A stretch of DNA of 8,271 nt, from contig JAQGKN010000514.1 in assembly GCA_028290085.1 (NCBI GenBank), positions 1-8,271 on the forward strand. The letters run 5' to 3'. Made by a program: the position numbers and the translations under genes. The notes under the pieces are model-generated. The model was given only the letters and a program-made list of their open reading frames with translations. It made no database searches and had not been told where the DNA came from. Positions 1-5,730 of the stretch are shown here, one piece after another. Origin of the DNA: Hyphomicrobiales bacterium. GTDB taxonomy: Bacteria; Pseudomonadota; Alphaproteobacteria; Rhizobiales; Beijerinckiaceae. Within the stretch, counting starts at the first letter, position 1, and each line of letters begins with the position of its first letter.

Positions 1-12
1 GGAGGTCGCCGG

Positions 13-246
13 ATGTCTGGGAAGAGCGTAATTTCACAAGAAACGGCGCAAGCGATTTTAACGCTGCTTCTGCGCCAAACGACGGATATGAACGCCCTGA
101 TCGCAATGCTGCAGGGAGCTCTCGGTAAAGACGAATTTAATGAAGCGCGGGGCATTCTCGGGACTGTTATGGGCGAAACCTACTTGCAGGGCATGTATCC
201 GCTCTTCGAACTCTATCCCGAGCTGAAGCCGGAAGGCCTGCGCTAA
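13..246 (+). CDS. Small hypothetical protein (77 aa), family not recognised
   Basis: The start ATG has a strong GGAGG site at bases 1-5, eight bases upstream, so the start is well supported. The protein is mostly helical in appearance: residues 8-37 form an amphipathic stretch (TAQAILTLLL then MNALIAMLQGAL), followed by an acidic segment around residues 40-45 and a tyrosine- and proline-rich tail (residues 58-74, with PLFELYPEL). There is no signal peptide, membrane span or catalytic motif. By hand count the first 240 bases are about 55% GC, lower than most of the capsid genes downstream. RcGTA has no counterpart that I recognise at this place; there the portal gene precedes g3.5. A 163-base gap separates it from the next gene, so it may not belong to the GTA operon. 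Confidence is good that it is a gene; its function is unknown. Confidence 0.7.
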   Translation: MSGKSVISQETAQAILTLLLRQTTDMNALIAMLQGALGKDEFNEARGILGTVMGETYLQGMYPLFELYPELKPEGLR

Positions 247-277
247 CCCGCGCACAAGACGCCCGTGCTGCCCTGAG

Positions 278-295
278 CGCGCCATAGCAGGCGCG
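278..295 (+). promoter_or_regulatory. Inverted repeat 32 bases after the 77-aa gene
   Basis: CGCGCC (278-283) and GGCGCG (290-295) form a perfect 6-bp stem with a 6-base loop, soon after the stop codon at 244-246. It could weakly terminate or stabilise the upstream transcript. No T-run follows, so it is not a canonical intrinsic terminator, and short GC palindromes are common in DNA of this composition. Confidence 0.25.
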
Positions 296-342
296 ACGCA
301 CACTCGCATCCCATCATCCACGTAAGAACCCGCAACGACCGT

Positions 343-364
343 GCTGCCGCAAGGCAGCTGCGGC
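343..364 (+). promoter_or_regulatory. Two mutually exclusive hairpins in the leader before g3.5
   Basis: GCTGCC (343-348) pairs with GGCAGC (353-358) around a GCAA tetraloop of the stable GNRA class. The overlapping GCCGCA (346-351) can instead pair with TGCGGC (359-364). Only one of the two can form at a time. The structures lie 46-67 bases upstream of the ATG at 410, in the non-coding gap 247-409. A role in RNA stability or leader control is possible, but I see no leader peptide, ligand motif or terminator arm that would establish it. Confidence 0.3.
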
Positions 365-409
365 CGCAACCGTGCGCGTCGATGACAAGCCCCAAAACAT
401 GGAGAGGCC

Positions 410-598
410 ATGACGGACATCACGCAAAGCATCATTGCGCGCGGCGATCTCGCGCATCTCGCTTTGTTTCTTTGGGCGAGCGGCGCCTCGAGCCTGCTCG
501 TCTTCGCGCTGCGCGAGACAGCGGCTGCCAACCGGCGCTTCGACGAATTCGTCCGCGAGCTCGCACGTTTCAACCGCCGCTTCGGAGATGACAAATGA
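410..598 (+). CDS. GTA g3.5-like small membrane protein
   Basis: This 62-residue protein has one hydrophobic segment at about residues 15-35 (LAHLALFLWASGASSLLVFAL), followed by a charged helix carrying RRFDEF and ARFNRRF. A single N-terminal span with a basic, ARFNRR-type C-terminal helix matches the small g3.5 protein found directly upstream of the prohead protease in RcGTA-like clusters. The role of g3.5 is not firmly known; it may be an accessory assembly or membrane-associated factor. The start at 410 is chosen because GGAGAGG (401-407) precedes it at a short distance. Its stop codon overlaps the ATG of the next small ORF (ATGA at 595-598), which implies translational coupling. Assignment to g3.5 rests on position and on the shape of the protein. 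Confidence 0.75.
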   Translation: MTDITQSIIARGDLAHLALFLWASGASSLLVFALRETAAANRRFDEFVRELARFNRRFGDDK

Positions 599-762
599 AG
601 CTTTTGACGAAAGCCGCGCCGCCCCGGCGTGCCACACGTGCCGCGCCCAATCCGCGCCGTGTTTTCAGGCGCTTCTTGCGCGTTCTCGAACGCCTCGCGC
701 CGCAGGAAACGGTGCGCGGCAGCGCGCCATTCTCGGGCGCCGTGACCAGGGAGAAGCCCTGA
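595..762 (+). CDS. Small, highly basic 55-aa ORF between g3.5 and g4
   Basis: Translation from ATG 595 gives 55 residues ending at TGA 760-762. It begins MKLLTKAAPPRR and contains 11 Arg and 3 Lys against 3 Glu, concentrated in residues 11-33 (RRVFRRFLRVLER), with a Pro/Gly-rich tail. Three features argue that it is translated: GGAG at 584-587 seven bases before the ATG, an ATGA overlap with the g3.5 stop, and an overlapping TGATG junction with the prohead protease start at 762. Without it, a 163-base gap would sit in an otherwise gapless operon. The protein lacks a signal peptide or membrane span, and its charge suggests nucleic-acid or capsid-scaffold contact, but that is inference. Alternatively it is only a coupling relay that carries ribosomes from g3.5 to g4. 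Confidence 0.55.
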   Translation: MKLLTKAAPPRRATRAAPNPRRVFRRFLRVLERLAPQETVRGSAPFSGAVTREKP

Positions 763-1334
763 TGCTCACCAAGAAAATCATGTCGCCCAGCGAATATACG
801 CACGGCGTCGCCCCGCACATGAAGCGCGCCGCGCTGCTGGCGGTCGCGGGCGACGGCCTGTTCGAGGGCTATGCGAGCCTGTTTGGCATCGTCGATCTCG
901 GCGGTGACGAGGTCATGCCCGGCGCCTTCCGCGCTTCGCTCATGCGGCGCGATGCCAAGCACGTGCGCATGTTGTGGCAGCACGATCCGGCGAGCCCCAT
1001 CGGCTCCTGGATTTCCATGAGCGAGGATGCGCGCGGCCTCAAGGTCAGGGGCCAGCTCAACCTCGCCGTGGCCCGCGCACGTGAGGCGCTCGCACTGATG
1101 CGCGAAGGCTCGGTCGATGGATTGTCGATCGGCTTTCGCGTCAAGCGCGCCAGCAAGCCGCCGCGTGGCGGCATTCGCAAGCTGCTCGAACTCGATCTTT
1201 GGGAAGTGTCCCTCGTGACCTTCCCGATGCTGCCGCAGGCGCGCGTCTCCGCCGTGAAACGCAGCCCCGCCCCGCCGCAGGCGACCGGCGAAGTCGCGAC
1301 GCTGATGCGCCGCGCCGCCGCTCTGATGAAGTGA
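762..1334 (+). CDS. HK97-family prohead protease (GTA g4)
   Basis: This 190-residue protein is the maturation protease of HK97-type capsids. It cleaves the N-terminal scaffold segment from the major capsid protein inside the prohead. The family pattern is clear: EGYASLFGIVDLGGDEVMPG at residues 35-54, WQHDPASPIGSW at 72-83 with the presumed catalytic His74, then SVDGLSIGF at 117-125 with the presumed nucleophile Ser122, and LWEVSLVTFPM at 146-156. The length fits the family. The start at ATG 762 is preferred because AGGGAGAA (748-755) lies just upstream and the TGATG junction couples it to the 55-aa ORF. ATG 780 is a possible alternative. The open frame extends back to 435, but that part is a Ser/Ala/Arg-rich shadow of g3.5 and the 55-aa ORF. 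The capsid gene follows after 17 bases. Confidence 0.93.
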   Translation: MLTKKIMSPSEYTHGVAPHMKRAALLAVAGDGLFEGYASLFGIVDLGGDEVMPGAFRASLMRRDAKHVRMLWQHDPASPIGSWISMSEDARGLKVRGQLNLAVARAREALALMREGSVDGLSIGFRVKRASKPPRGGIRKLLELDLWEVSLVTFPMLPQARVSAVKRSPAPPQATGEVATLMRRAAALMK

Positions 1335-1351
1335 AGAAAGGACCAGCACGC

Positions 1352-2605
1352 ATGACGCATACATCCCTCCCGCGCCTCGAAATCAAGTCGGCTCCCGAAG
1401 ACGCCGTCGCAGCCTTCAACGAGTTCCATCGCACTTTCGGCGCGTTTCGCGAAACCAACGACGAGCGCATTGCGCAGATCGAACAGCGTCTGTCGGCTGA
1501 CGTTGTGACCGAGGAAAAGCTCGCCCGCATCGACACCGCGCTCGACGACACGCGCCGCCGCATGGATCGCATGCTGGTGGAAAAAGCCCGCTCGCCGCTA
1601 CATGCAGGCGACGCGCGGGACCAGATGTACTCGCGCGAACACAAGGCCGCGTTCCGCTCCTACATGCGCAGCGGCGAAGCGCAGGCGCTGCGCTCCATCG
1701 AGGAAAAAGCCATGTCCTCGGGCTCGGGCCCGGACGGCGGCTACCTCGTGCCAGTGCCCGCCGAATCCGAGATCCTGCGGCGCATGGCCAACATTTCGCC
1801 GATCCGCTCCATCGCCTCGGTGCGGTCCATCTCGACCGCGACCTTCAAGAAAGCCTTCTCCACGAGCGGCCCCGCAGCGGGCTGGGTGGGTGAGGCCGAT
1901 CCGCGTCCGCAGAGTGCCAATCAGCAGATCGCCGATATGACGTTCCCGGCCATGGAACTCTACGCCATGCCGGCGGCGACGCAGTCTCTGCTCGACGATG
2001 CCGTCGTCGATATCGAACAATGGATCGCTGGCGAAATCGACACGGTGTTCGCCGAACAGGAAGGCGCAGCCTTCGTCAACGGCAACGGCACCAACAAGCC
2101 GATGGGCTTTCTCGCCTACCCGAAGTCCACTGCCGCCAATTGGGCTTGGGGCAAGACGGCCTATCTGCCGACGGGTGCTGCCGGCGCGTTCGCGGCCGCC
2201 AATCCGTCAGATCTTCTCGTCGATGTCATCTATGCCCTGCGGGCTGGTTATCGCCAGAACGCGCGCTTCGTGATGAACCGCCGAACGCAGGCGCAGATCC
2301 GCAAGTTCAAGGCGACGACGGGTGAATATCTTTGGGCGCCGCCCGAAAGCCTGGGCGGCAGCGCGACGCTCATGAACTTCCCCATCGTCGAAGCCGAAGA
2401 CATGCCTGATGTCGCGACCGACAGCTTTGCAATTGCGTTCGGCGATTTCCAGCGCGGCTATCTGGTGGTCGACCGTGTCGGCATTCGCATCCTGCGCGAT
2501 CCCTATTCCGCCAAGCCCTACGTGTTGTTCTACACGACCAAGCGCGTGGGCGGCGGCATTCAGGATTTCGATGCGATCAAGCTGCTGAAGTTCGGCACGA
2601 CCTGA
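1352..2605 (+). CDS. HK97-fold major capsid protein (GTA g5)
   Basis: This 417-residue protein forms the head shell. Residues 1 to about 115 are charged and helical (QIEQRLSADVVTEEKLARI, then RRRMDRMLVEKAR) and look like the HK97 delta domain, an internal scaffold removed by the prohead protease. The segment KAMSSGSGPDGGYLVPVP (119-136) is the usual boundary where the mature N-arm starts, so cleavage is expected near it. The mature fold follows, with GWVGEADPRP (177-186), FVNGNGTNKPMGFL (241-254), RFVMNRRT (305-312) and the P-domain end GDFQRGYLVVDR (364-375). The start at 1352 has AAAGGA at 1337-1342. An in-frame extension back to 1199 overlaps g4 and is rejected. The stop TGA abuts the stop of the antisense protease with no base between them. 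Confidence 0.95.
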   Translation: MTHTSLPRLEIKSAPEDAVAAFNEFHRTFGAFRETNDERIAQIEQRLSADVVTEEKLARIDTALDDTRRRMDRMLVEKARSPLHAGDARDQMYSREHKAAFRSYMRSGEAQALRSIEEKAMSSGSGPDGGYLVPVPAESEILRRMANISPIRSIASVRSISTATFKKAFSTSGPAAGWVGEADPRPQSANQQIADMTFPAMELYAMPAATQSLLDDAVVDIEQWIAGEIDTVFAEQEGAAFVNGNGTNKPMGFLAYPKSTAANWAWGKTAYLPTGAAGAFAAANPSDLLVDVIYALRAGYRQNARFVMNRRTQAQIRKFKATTGEYLWAPPESLGGSATLMNFPIVEAEDMPDVATDSFAIAFGDFQRGYLVVDRVGIRILRDPYSAKPYVLFYTTKRVGGGIQDFDAIKLLKFGTT

Positions 2606-3355
2606 TCAGCGCGCGCTCCAGCCGCGCAACACGCTCTCGAACCAGCCGCGTTGCGGCGCCAGCCACGCAGCCTGCGTAACGGCGCCGCAAGCCTTCTTGC
2701 CAGCACCTGTGGACCAGACGGTGACAGCCACCAGGCTGTCACCACTGGCGGTGAAAACCGGGCCGCCGGAATCGCCGGTGCAAGCGCCCAGCCCCTTTCC
2801 TTGGGGGTCTTCAGCCCAGAGCAGGATGTTTGAGAGAGGCGCACGCGCGGCCAGCGTACCGCTGCGCAGCGTGCCGCCGGTGCGACCATCCTGTTCGCGC
2901 GTGAGGCCGAAGCCTGCGATCTGGTAGTGCGTGCCGACCTGCGCCACGGAAGCCCAGTCGATGGCGACCGGGCGCAGGTTTGCGGGCAGCGGCGACGCAG
3001 TTCGCAGCAGCGCAAGATCGATGGAGCGCTCGCGCGTGCGCGGCGCATCTGGCCTGAAGCCCGGATTCACAGCCGTCTGTGCGACAGAGATGAACCCGCT
3101 CGCATCGCCGCCGGGCAGATGAATGCGCAGGTTCGCCGCATCAGCCGCGCAATGCGCCGCCGTCAAAATTACATCGCGCGCAACGACGATCCCTGTGCAG
3201 AAGCCCGCGCCATGCGCATCGCGCTTCAGCACCATCACGACATGCGGCGCGAAGGTCGCGTCCTGCGTGGCCGGGCCGACCAGCGCGGCCGCCGGCGCCG
3301 CAAAACACATGAGCCCGAGCAGGATCGACGCGCCCGCTCCCGATCTTTTCGACAT
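2606..3355 (-). CDS. Secreted trypsin/chymotrypsin-fold serine protease (family S1)
   Basis: This 249-residue protein has a signal peptide: basic MSKR, a hydrophobic core at residues 9-20, and an A-x-A site at 22-24. The catalytic triad is complete: His68 in LTAAHC, Asp113 in SIDLALL and Ser196 in GDSGGP. Cys53-Cys69 and Cys192-Cys223 match the S1 disulfides 42-58 and 191-220, which fits folding outside the cytoplasm. The residue six before the nucleophile, which sets S1 specificity, is Gly190 instead of Asp, so cleavage after Arg or Lys is unlikely. The predicted mature N-terminus LVG resembles the IVGG of active S1 enzymes. AGGAGG (3365-3360 on this strand) lies four bases before the ATG. 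It runs against the GTA genes, between capsid and adaptor, where GTA clusters normally have nothing. Its substrate is unknown; an envelope, release or unrelated host role is possible. Confidence 0.93.
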   Translation of the reverse strand: MSKRSGAGASILLGLMCFAAPAAALVGPATQDATFAPHVVMVLKRDAHGAGFCTGIVVARDVILTAAHCAADAANLRIHLPGGDASGFISVAQTAVNPGFRPDAPRTRERSIDLALLRTASPLPANLRPVAIDWASVAQVGTHYQIAGFGLTREQDGRTGGTLRSGTLAARAPLSNILLWAEDPQGKGLGACTGDSGGPVFTASGDSLVAVTVWSTGAGKKACGAVTQAAWLAPQRGWFESVLRGWSAR

Positions 3356-3407
3356 GCAGCCTCCTACGACGAGTTCTGCTTCCTACCCCAGAACAGATGG
3401 AGTTCCA

Positions 3408-3980
3408 ATGACGCCGATCCTGATGGCTGGCCCTGTTGTCGAGCCGATGACGCTCGACGAGGTGCGGACCTGGCTGAAGCTCGACACGCACGACGAGGAC
3501 GATCTCGTCACCTCCCTCGTGCGTGCGGCACGCAGTGCGGTGGAGCAGGCGACGCGTCGTGCGCTGCTCGCACAAAGCTGGCGCCTGCGACTCGATCGCT
3601 GGCCCTGTAACGGCATTCTCGCCGTGCCGCTGTCTCCGGTGCTCTCCATCGACGCGGTGCGCGTGTTCGATGCGGGAGGCGTTGCGACATCGCCCGACAC
3701 AGCAGGCTTCCAGCTGGATCAATCGCACGGCACGCGCCTCTTCATCGACACGCCGCCACCGTCGCCCGGGCGCCTCTACGGCGGTATCGAGATCGACTTT
3801 ACGGCGGGCTTCGGCACGACTGCATCGTCTGTGCCCGAGCCATTGCGCCAGGCCATGCGGCTGCTGGTCGCCTTCTGGTTCGAACATCGCGGCGATGCGC
3901 TGCACGATGCTTCTGTCGCGCATCTGCCTGCGTCGGTTGCTGCACTCGTCGTGCCCTTTCGCTCTGCGAGGTTCATATGA
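3408..3980 (+). CDS. Head-tail connector / adaptor protein (GTA g6, gp6-like)
   Basis: This 190-residue protein belongs to the phage gp6/phiE125 gp8-type head-tail connector family. It forms the ring that binds the portal after packaging and receives the stopper. The family pattern is visible in EPMTLDEVRTWLKLD (residues 12-26), the acidic HDEDDLVTSLVRAARSAVE (28-46), the proline-rich beta part with LPLSP-like VPLSPVLSIDAVRVF (73-87), and the C-terminal helix PEPLRQAMRLLVAFWFEHR (143-161). The start at 3408 has GGAG at 3399-3402. The open frame runs upstream into the antisense protease gene, but that part is shadow. It lies 52 bases from the divergent protease start and overlaps g7 by ATGA at 3977-3980. 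It therefore either has its own promoter hidden in the protease gene or depends on readthrough from the capsid block. Confidence 0.9.
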   Translation: MTPILMAGPVVEPMTLDEVRTWLKLDTHDEDDLVTSLVRAARSAVEQATRRALLAQSWRLRLDRWPCNGILAVPLSPVLSIDAVRVFDAGGVATSPDTAGFQLDQSHGTRLFIDTPPPSPGRLYGGIEIDFTAGFGTTASSVPEPLRQAMRLLVAFWFEHRGDALHDASVAHLPASVAALVVPFRSARFI

Positions 3981-4303
3981 GCGGCGGTGCGCTCGGGCGG
4001 CTGCGCCGCAGGCTCGTTGCAGAACAACCTGTCGATATACCTGACGACTCGGGCGGGGCTGCGCGGACCTTCGTCGCGCGCTTCAGCGTGTGGGCGCAGA
4101 TCGACACCCTCAAGGCGGTGCCGAATTTTCTCGCCTCGCGGGAGGAAACACTGTTCACGCATCGCATCCGTCTGCGCTCTGGAAGCGGCGTCGCAGCCGG
4201 GTGGCGGCTGCGACAGGGGACGCGTGTCTTCGATGTTCTTACATGTCCGCCAGACGACACGGCGCGCGGATTTTCCACCTGCCATTGCCGGGAGGTCGTG
4301 TGA
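3977..4303 (+). CDS. Head-tail stopper / head closure protein (GTA g7)
   Basis: This 108-residue protein sits where RcGTA has g7, the stopper ring between adaptor and tail terminator that keeps DNA in the head. The sequence shows the small beta-barrel pattern of head-tail adaptors: an N-terminal MSGGALGRLRRRLV, then ARFSVWAQIDTL (34-45), THRIRLRSGS (61-70) and GTRVFDVLTC (81-90). The ATG overlaps the g6 stop (ATGA), with GAGG at 3968-3971 five bases upstream. Its stop overlaps the g8 start. Two cysteines near the end (TCHC, 101-104) have no obvious role. Family assignment comes from position, size and beta pattern. Confidence 0.83.
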   Translation: MSGGALGRLRRRLVAEQPVDIPDDSGGAARTFVARFSVWAQIDTLKAVPNFLASREETLFTHRIRLRSGSGVAAGWRLRQGTRVFDVLTCPPDDTARGFSTCHCREVV

Positions 4304-4713
4304 TGGGAGCTATCGCGAGTTTCGCGCTTCGCAAAGCTGTGCACAAAGCGCTGGTCAACGACGCAGGCATTTTCGGCATGCTCGGCGGCGCCAAGATTTT
4401 CGACGACGTGCCGCGCGGCATGCAAGCGCCCTTCATCACCTTCGGCGACACGCAATGGCGCGACTGGTCCACGTCAACGGATCGCGGTGCCGATCAGGTC
4501 TTCATCGTCGATGTCTGGACTGAATATCGCGGCGTGCGGCAAGCGCTCGAGCTCGCCGAACGCGTTGCCGCCGTGCTCGATGGCGCAGCGCTTACGATCG
4601 AAGGCCATCGCCTCATCGACCTGCGCCTGAACGCGCTCGACACGCGCCGGGACGCCAATGGACGCCTTGCAAAAGCGAGCCTGCGCTTTCGCGCGCTCAC
4701 CGAAACCATCTGA
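4303..4713 (+). CDS. Tail terminator protein, DUF3168 family (GTA g8)
   Basis: This 136-residue protein fits the DUF3168 family, which caps the growing tail tube and docks it to the head. Family features include the N-terminal helix with ALRKAVHKALVND (residues 8-20), IFDDVPRGMQAPFITFGDT (32-50), and FIVDVWTEYRGVRQALELAERV (67-88). It ends with the strand ASLRFRALTETI. The start at 4303 is fixed by the TGATG junction with g7 and by GGGAGG at 4290-4295. The next gene follows after 13 bases. In RcGTA the equivalent protein forms a hexameric ring above the tube. Confidence 0.9.
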   Translation: MGAIASFALRKAVHKALVNDAGIFGMLGGAKIFDDVPRGMQAPFITFGDTQWRDWSTSTDRGADQVFIVDVWTEYRGVRQALELAERVAAVLDGAALTIEGHRLIDLRLNALDTRRDANGRLAKASLRFRALTETI

Positions 4714-4726
4714 CGGAGTGCAACGA

Positions 4727-5137
4727 ATGGCCGCGCAAAAGGGCAAAGACCTTCTTCTCAAGATCGACGACGGCACGGGTGCCTTCGTCACCATCGCGGG
4801 CCTGCGCACGCAACGCCTCGCACTCAACGCCGACGCTGTCGATGTCACGCATGCCGAAAGCATCGGGCGCTGGCGTGAACTGCTTGCAGGCGCGGGGCCG
4901 CGCCGCGCGAGCCTCGCAGGCAGGGGCGTGTTCAAGGATTCCGCATCCGATCTGCTGATGCGGCAGGTCTTCTTCGATGGGCTCATCCGCAACTGGCAGA
5001 TCCTCGTGCCGGCCTTCGGCATCATCCAGGGCGCCTTCCAGATTTCGAGCCTCGACTGGCGCGGCGATCACGCGGCGGAAGTGACCTTCGAGATAGCACT
5101 GGAATCCGCCGGTGCGCTCACCTTCACCGCTCTCTAG
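4727..5137 (+). CDS. Major tail (tube) protein, TP901-1 type (GTA g9)
   Basis: This 136-residue protein forms the hexameric rings of the tail tube. It opens with KGKDLLLKIDDGTGAFVTIA (residues 5-24), continues with RTQRLALNADAVDVTHAES (27-45), and ends with a beta segment AAEVTFEIALESAGALTF (116-133), the usual start and end of TP901-1-type tube proteins. GGAG (4715-4718) lies eight bases before the ATG. It sits between the terminator and the chaperone genes, as expected. Being highly expressed, it has no obvious private regulatory site in the short gaps on either side. Confidence 0.9.
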   Translation: MAAQKGKDLLLKIDDGTGAFVTIAGLRTQRLALNADAVDVTHAESIGRWRELLAGAGPRRASLAGRGVFKDSASDLLMRQVFFDGLIRNWQILVPAFGIIQGAFQISSLDWRGDHAAEVTFEIALESAGALTFTAL

Positions 5138-5146
5138 GAGACGCAG

Positions 5147-5500
5147 ATGGCTAATCTCAGACGCGGTGAAATCGATGCCGAACTCGGCGGGCGGCGCTGG
5201 ACGCTTTGCCTGACGCTCGGTGCTCTGGCCGAACTCGAATCCGCCTTCGGCAGCGACGGTCTGCCCGATCTGGCGCGACGTTTTGAAAGCGGGCGCATAC
5301 GCGCGCAGGATCTGCTCGCCATCATCGGCTGCGGATTGCGCGGCGCGGGCCATGCGATCAGCGATGCCGAGGTGGCGTTGCTGTCGACGCCCGAGGGCTT
5401 GCCTGGATACGTCCGCATCGTCGCCGAACTTCTCGCTGCGACCTTTGGCCCAGTGACGCAAGAGGGCGCTGCTTTCCCTCCGCAGCCGCAGAAGGCTTGA
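5147..5500 (+). CDS. Tail assembly chaperone, GTA g10 family
   Basis: This 117-residue protein fits the GTA g10 / phage tail assembly chaperone family (Phage_TAC_11 type). It is thought to keep the tape measure soluble while tube protein polymerises around it, and is absent from the finished particle. The family start is plain: NLRRGEIDAELGGRRWTLCLTLGALAELESAFG (residues 3-35, read in parts), followed by a helical AQDLLAIIGCGLRGAGHAIS (53-72) and a low-complexity proline tail (110-117). AGGAG at 5136-5140 precedes the ATG by six bases. Near its end, in frame, is the heptamer TTTCCCT (5473-5479). The -1 frame is open from 5287 and leads into g10.1. Confidence 0.9.
   Translation: MANLRRGEIDAELGGRRWTLCLTLGALAELESAFGSDGLPDLARRFESGRIRAQDLLAIIGCGLRGAGHAISDAEVALLSTPEGLPGYVRIVAELLAATFGPVTQEGAAFPPQPQKA
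5473..5479 (+). other. Candidate -1 ribosomal frameshift heptamer in g10
   Basis: T TTC CCT fits the X XXY YYZ pattern in the g10 frame at codons 110-111. Slipping back one base lets both codons re-pair (TTT, CCC) and continues through g10.1, giving a fusion of about 193 residues. Downstream, AGCC (5484-5487) and GGCT (5494-5497) can form a small hairpin four bases after the site, and CTCCG/CGGAG (5478-5482/5505-5509) could extend it. GAGG at 5462-5465 lies upstream. I read every codon of the overlap from 5287 and this is the only in-frame heptamer of that type. CCC in the A site is not among the best-known efficient slip sites. Confidence 0.35.
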
Positions 5501-5520
5501 GCCCCGGAGACATCTCTCAC

Positions 5521-5730
5521 ATGGAAAGCGCACAAGCGCCCTTTCCTTGGGATGAGGCGATGAGCTTCGGCCTCGGCATTCTGCGGCATGCCCCGCACGA
5601 CTTCTGGGCCATGACGCCGCGTGAATTGCACCGCGCCATTGCAGCCTTTCGCGAGGATGCGCCGCATGATTTCGCGCGCGCGGACCTCACGCAATTGATG
5701 AAAGCTTTTCCCGACGAGGTTTTGACATGA
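5521..5730 (+). CDS. Phage tail assembly chaperone, GTA g10.1 (TIGR02216 type)
   Basis: This 69-residue protein carries the short family signature PFPWDEAMSFGLGILR (residues 7-22) and FWAMTPRELHRAI (28-40), which is the Phage_TAC_6/TIGR02216 pattern found directly after g10 in GTA clusters. ATG 5521 is chosen as start because the family signature begins soon after it. Its GGAG (5506-5509) is eleven bases away, longer than for the other genes here. A TTG at 5497 overlapping the g10 stop is an alternative start, but its nearest purine run is only one base away. It lies in the -1 frame relative to g10, so it might also be made as a C-terminal extension of g10. Its stop overlaps the g11 ATG (ATGA). 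Confidence 0.88.
   Translation: MESAQAPFPWDEAMSFGLGILRHAPHDFWAMTPRELHRAIAAFREDAPHDFARADLTQLMKAFPDEVLT

Noticed and set aside
50..145. TTAA sequences that could be CtrA half-sites
   Set aside because: They lie inside the 77-aa coding region and are not spaced as TTAA-N7-TTAA.
435..761. In-frame upstream extension of the prohead protease
   Set aside because: It overlaps g3.5 and the 55-aa ORF, has Ser/Arg/Ala-rich shadow composition, and ATG 762 has a strong ribosome site and family-length product.
1199..1351. N-terminal extension of the capsid ORF over the end of g4
   Set aside because: The extension overlaps conserved g4 sequence; ATG 1352 has AAAGGA upstream and gives a normal family length.
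570..1364. 264-aa antisense open frame over g4
   Set aside because: It mirrors the prohead protease codons, has biased Ala/Arg/His composition and no domain pattern.
3381..3410. Weak minus-strand promoter for the protease (TTGGAA, 17 bases, TAGGAA)
   Set aside because: The -10-like hexamer matches the consensus poorly and alphaproteobacterial promoters are hard to call by eye, so I do not list it as a feature.
3141..3923. 260-aa antisense open frame overlapping the S1 protease start and g6
   Set aside because: It conflicts with two well-supported genes and has Arg-rich shadow composition.
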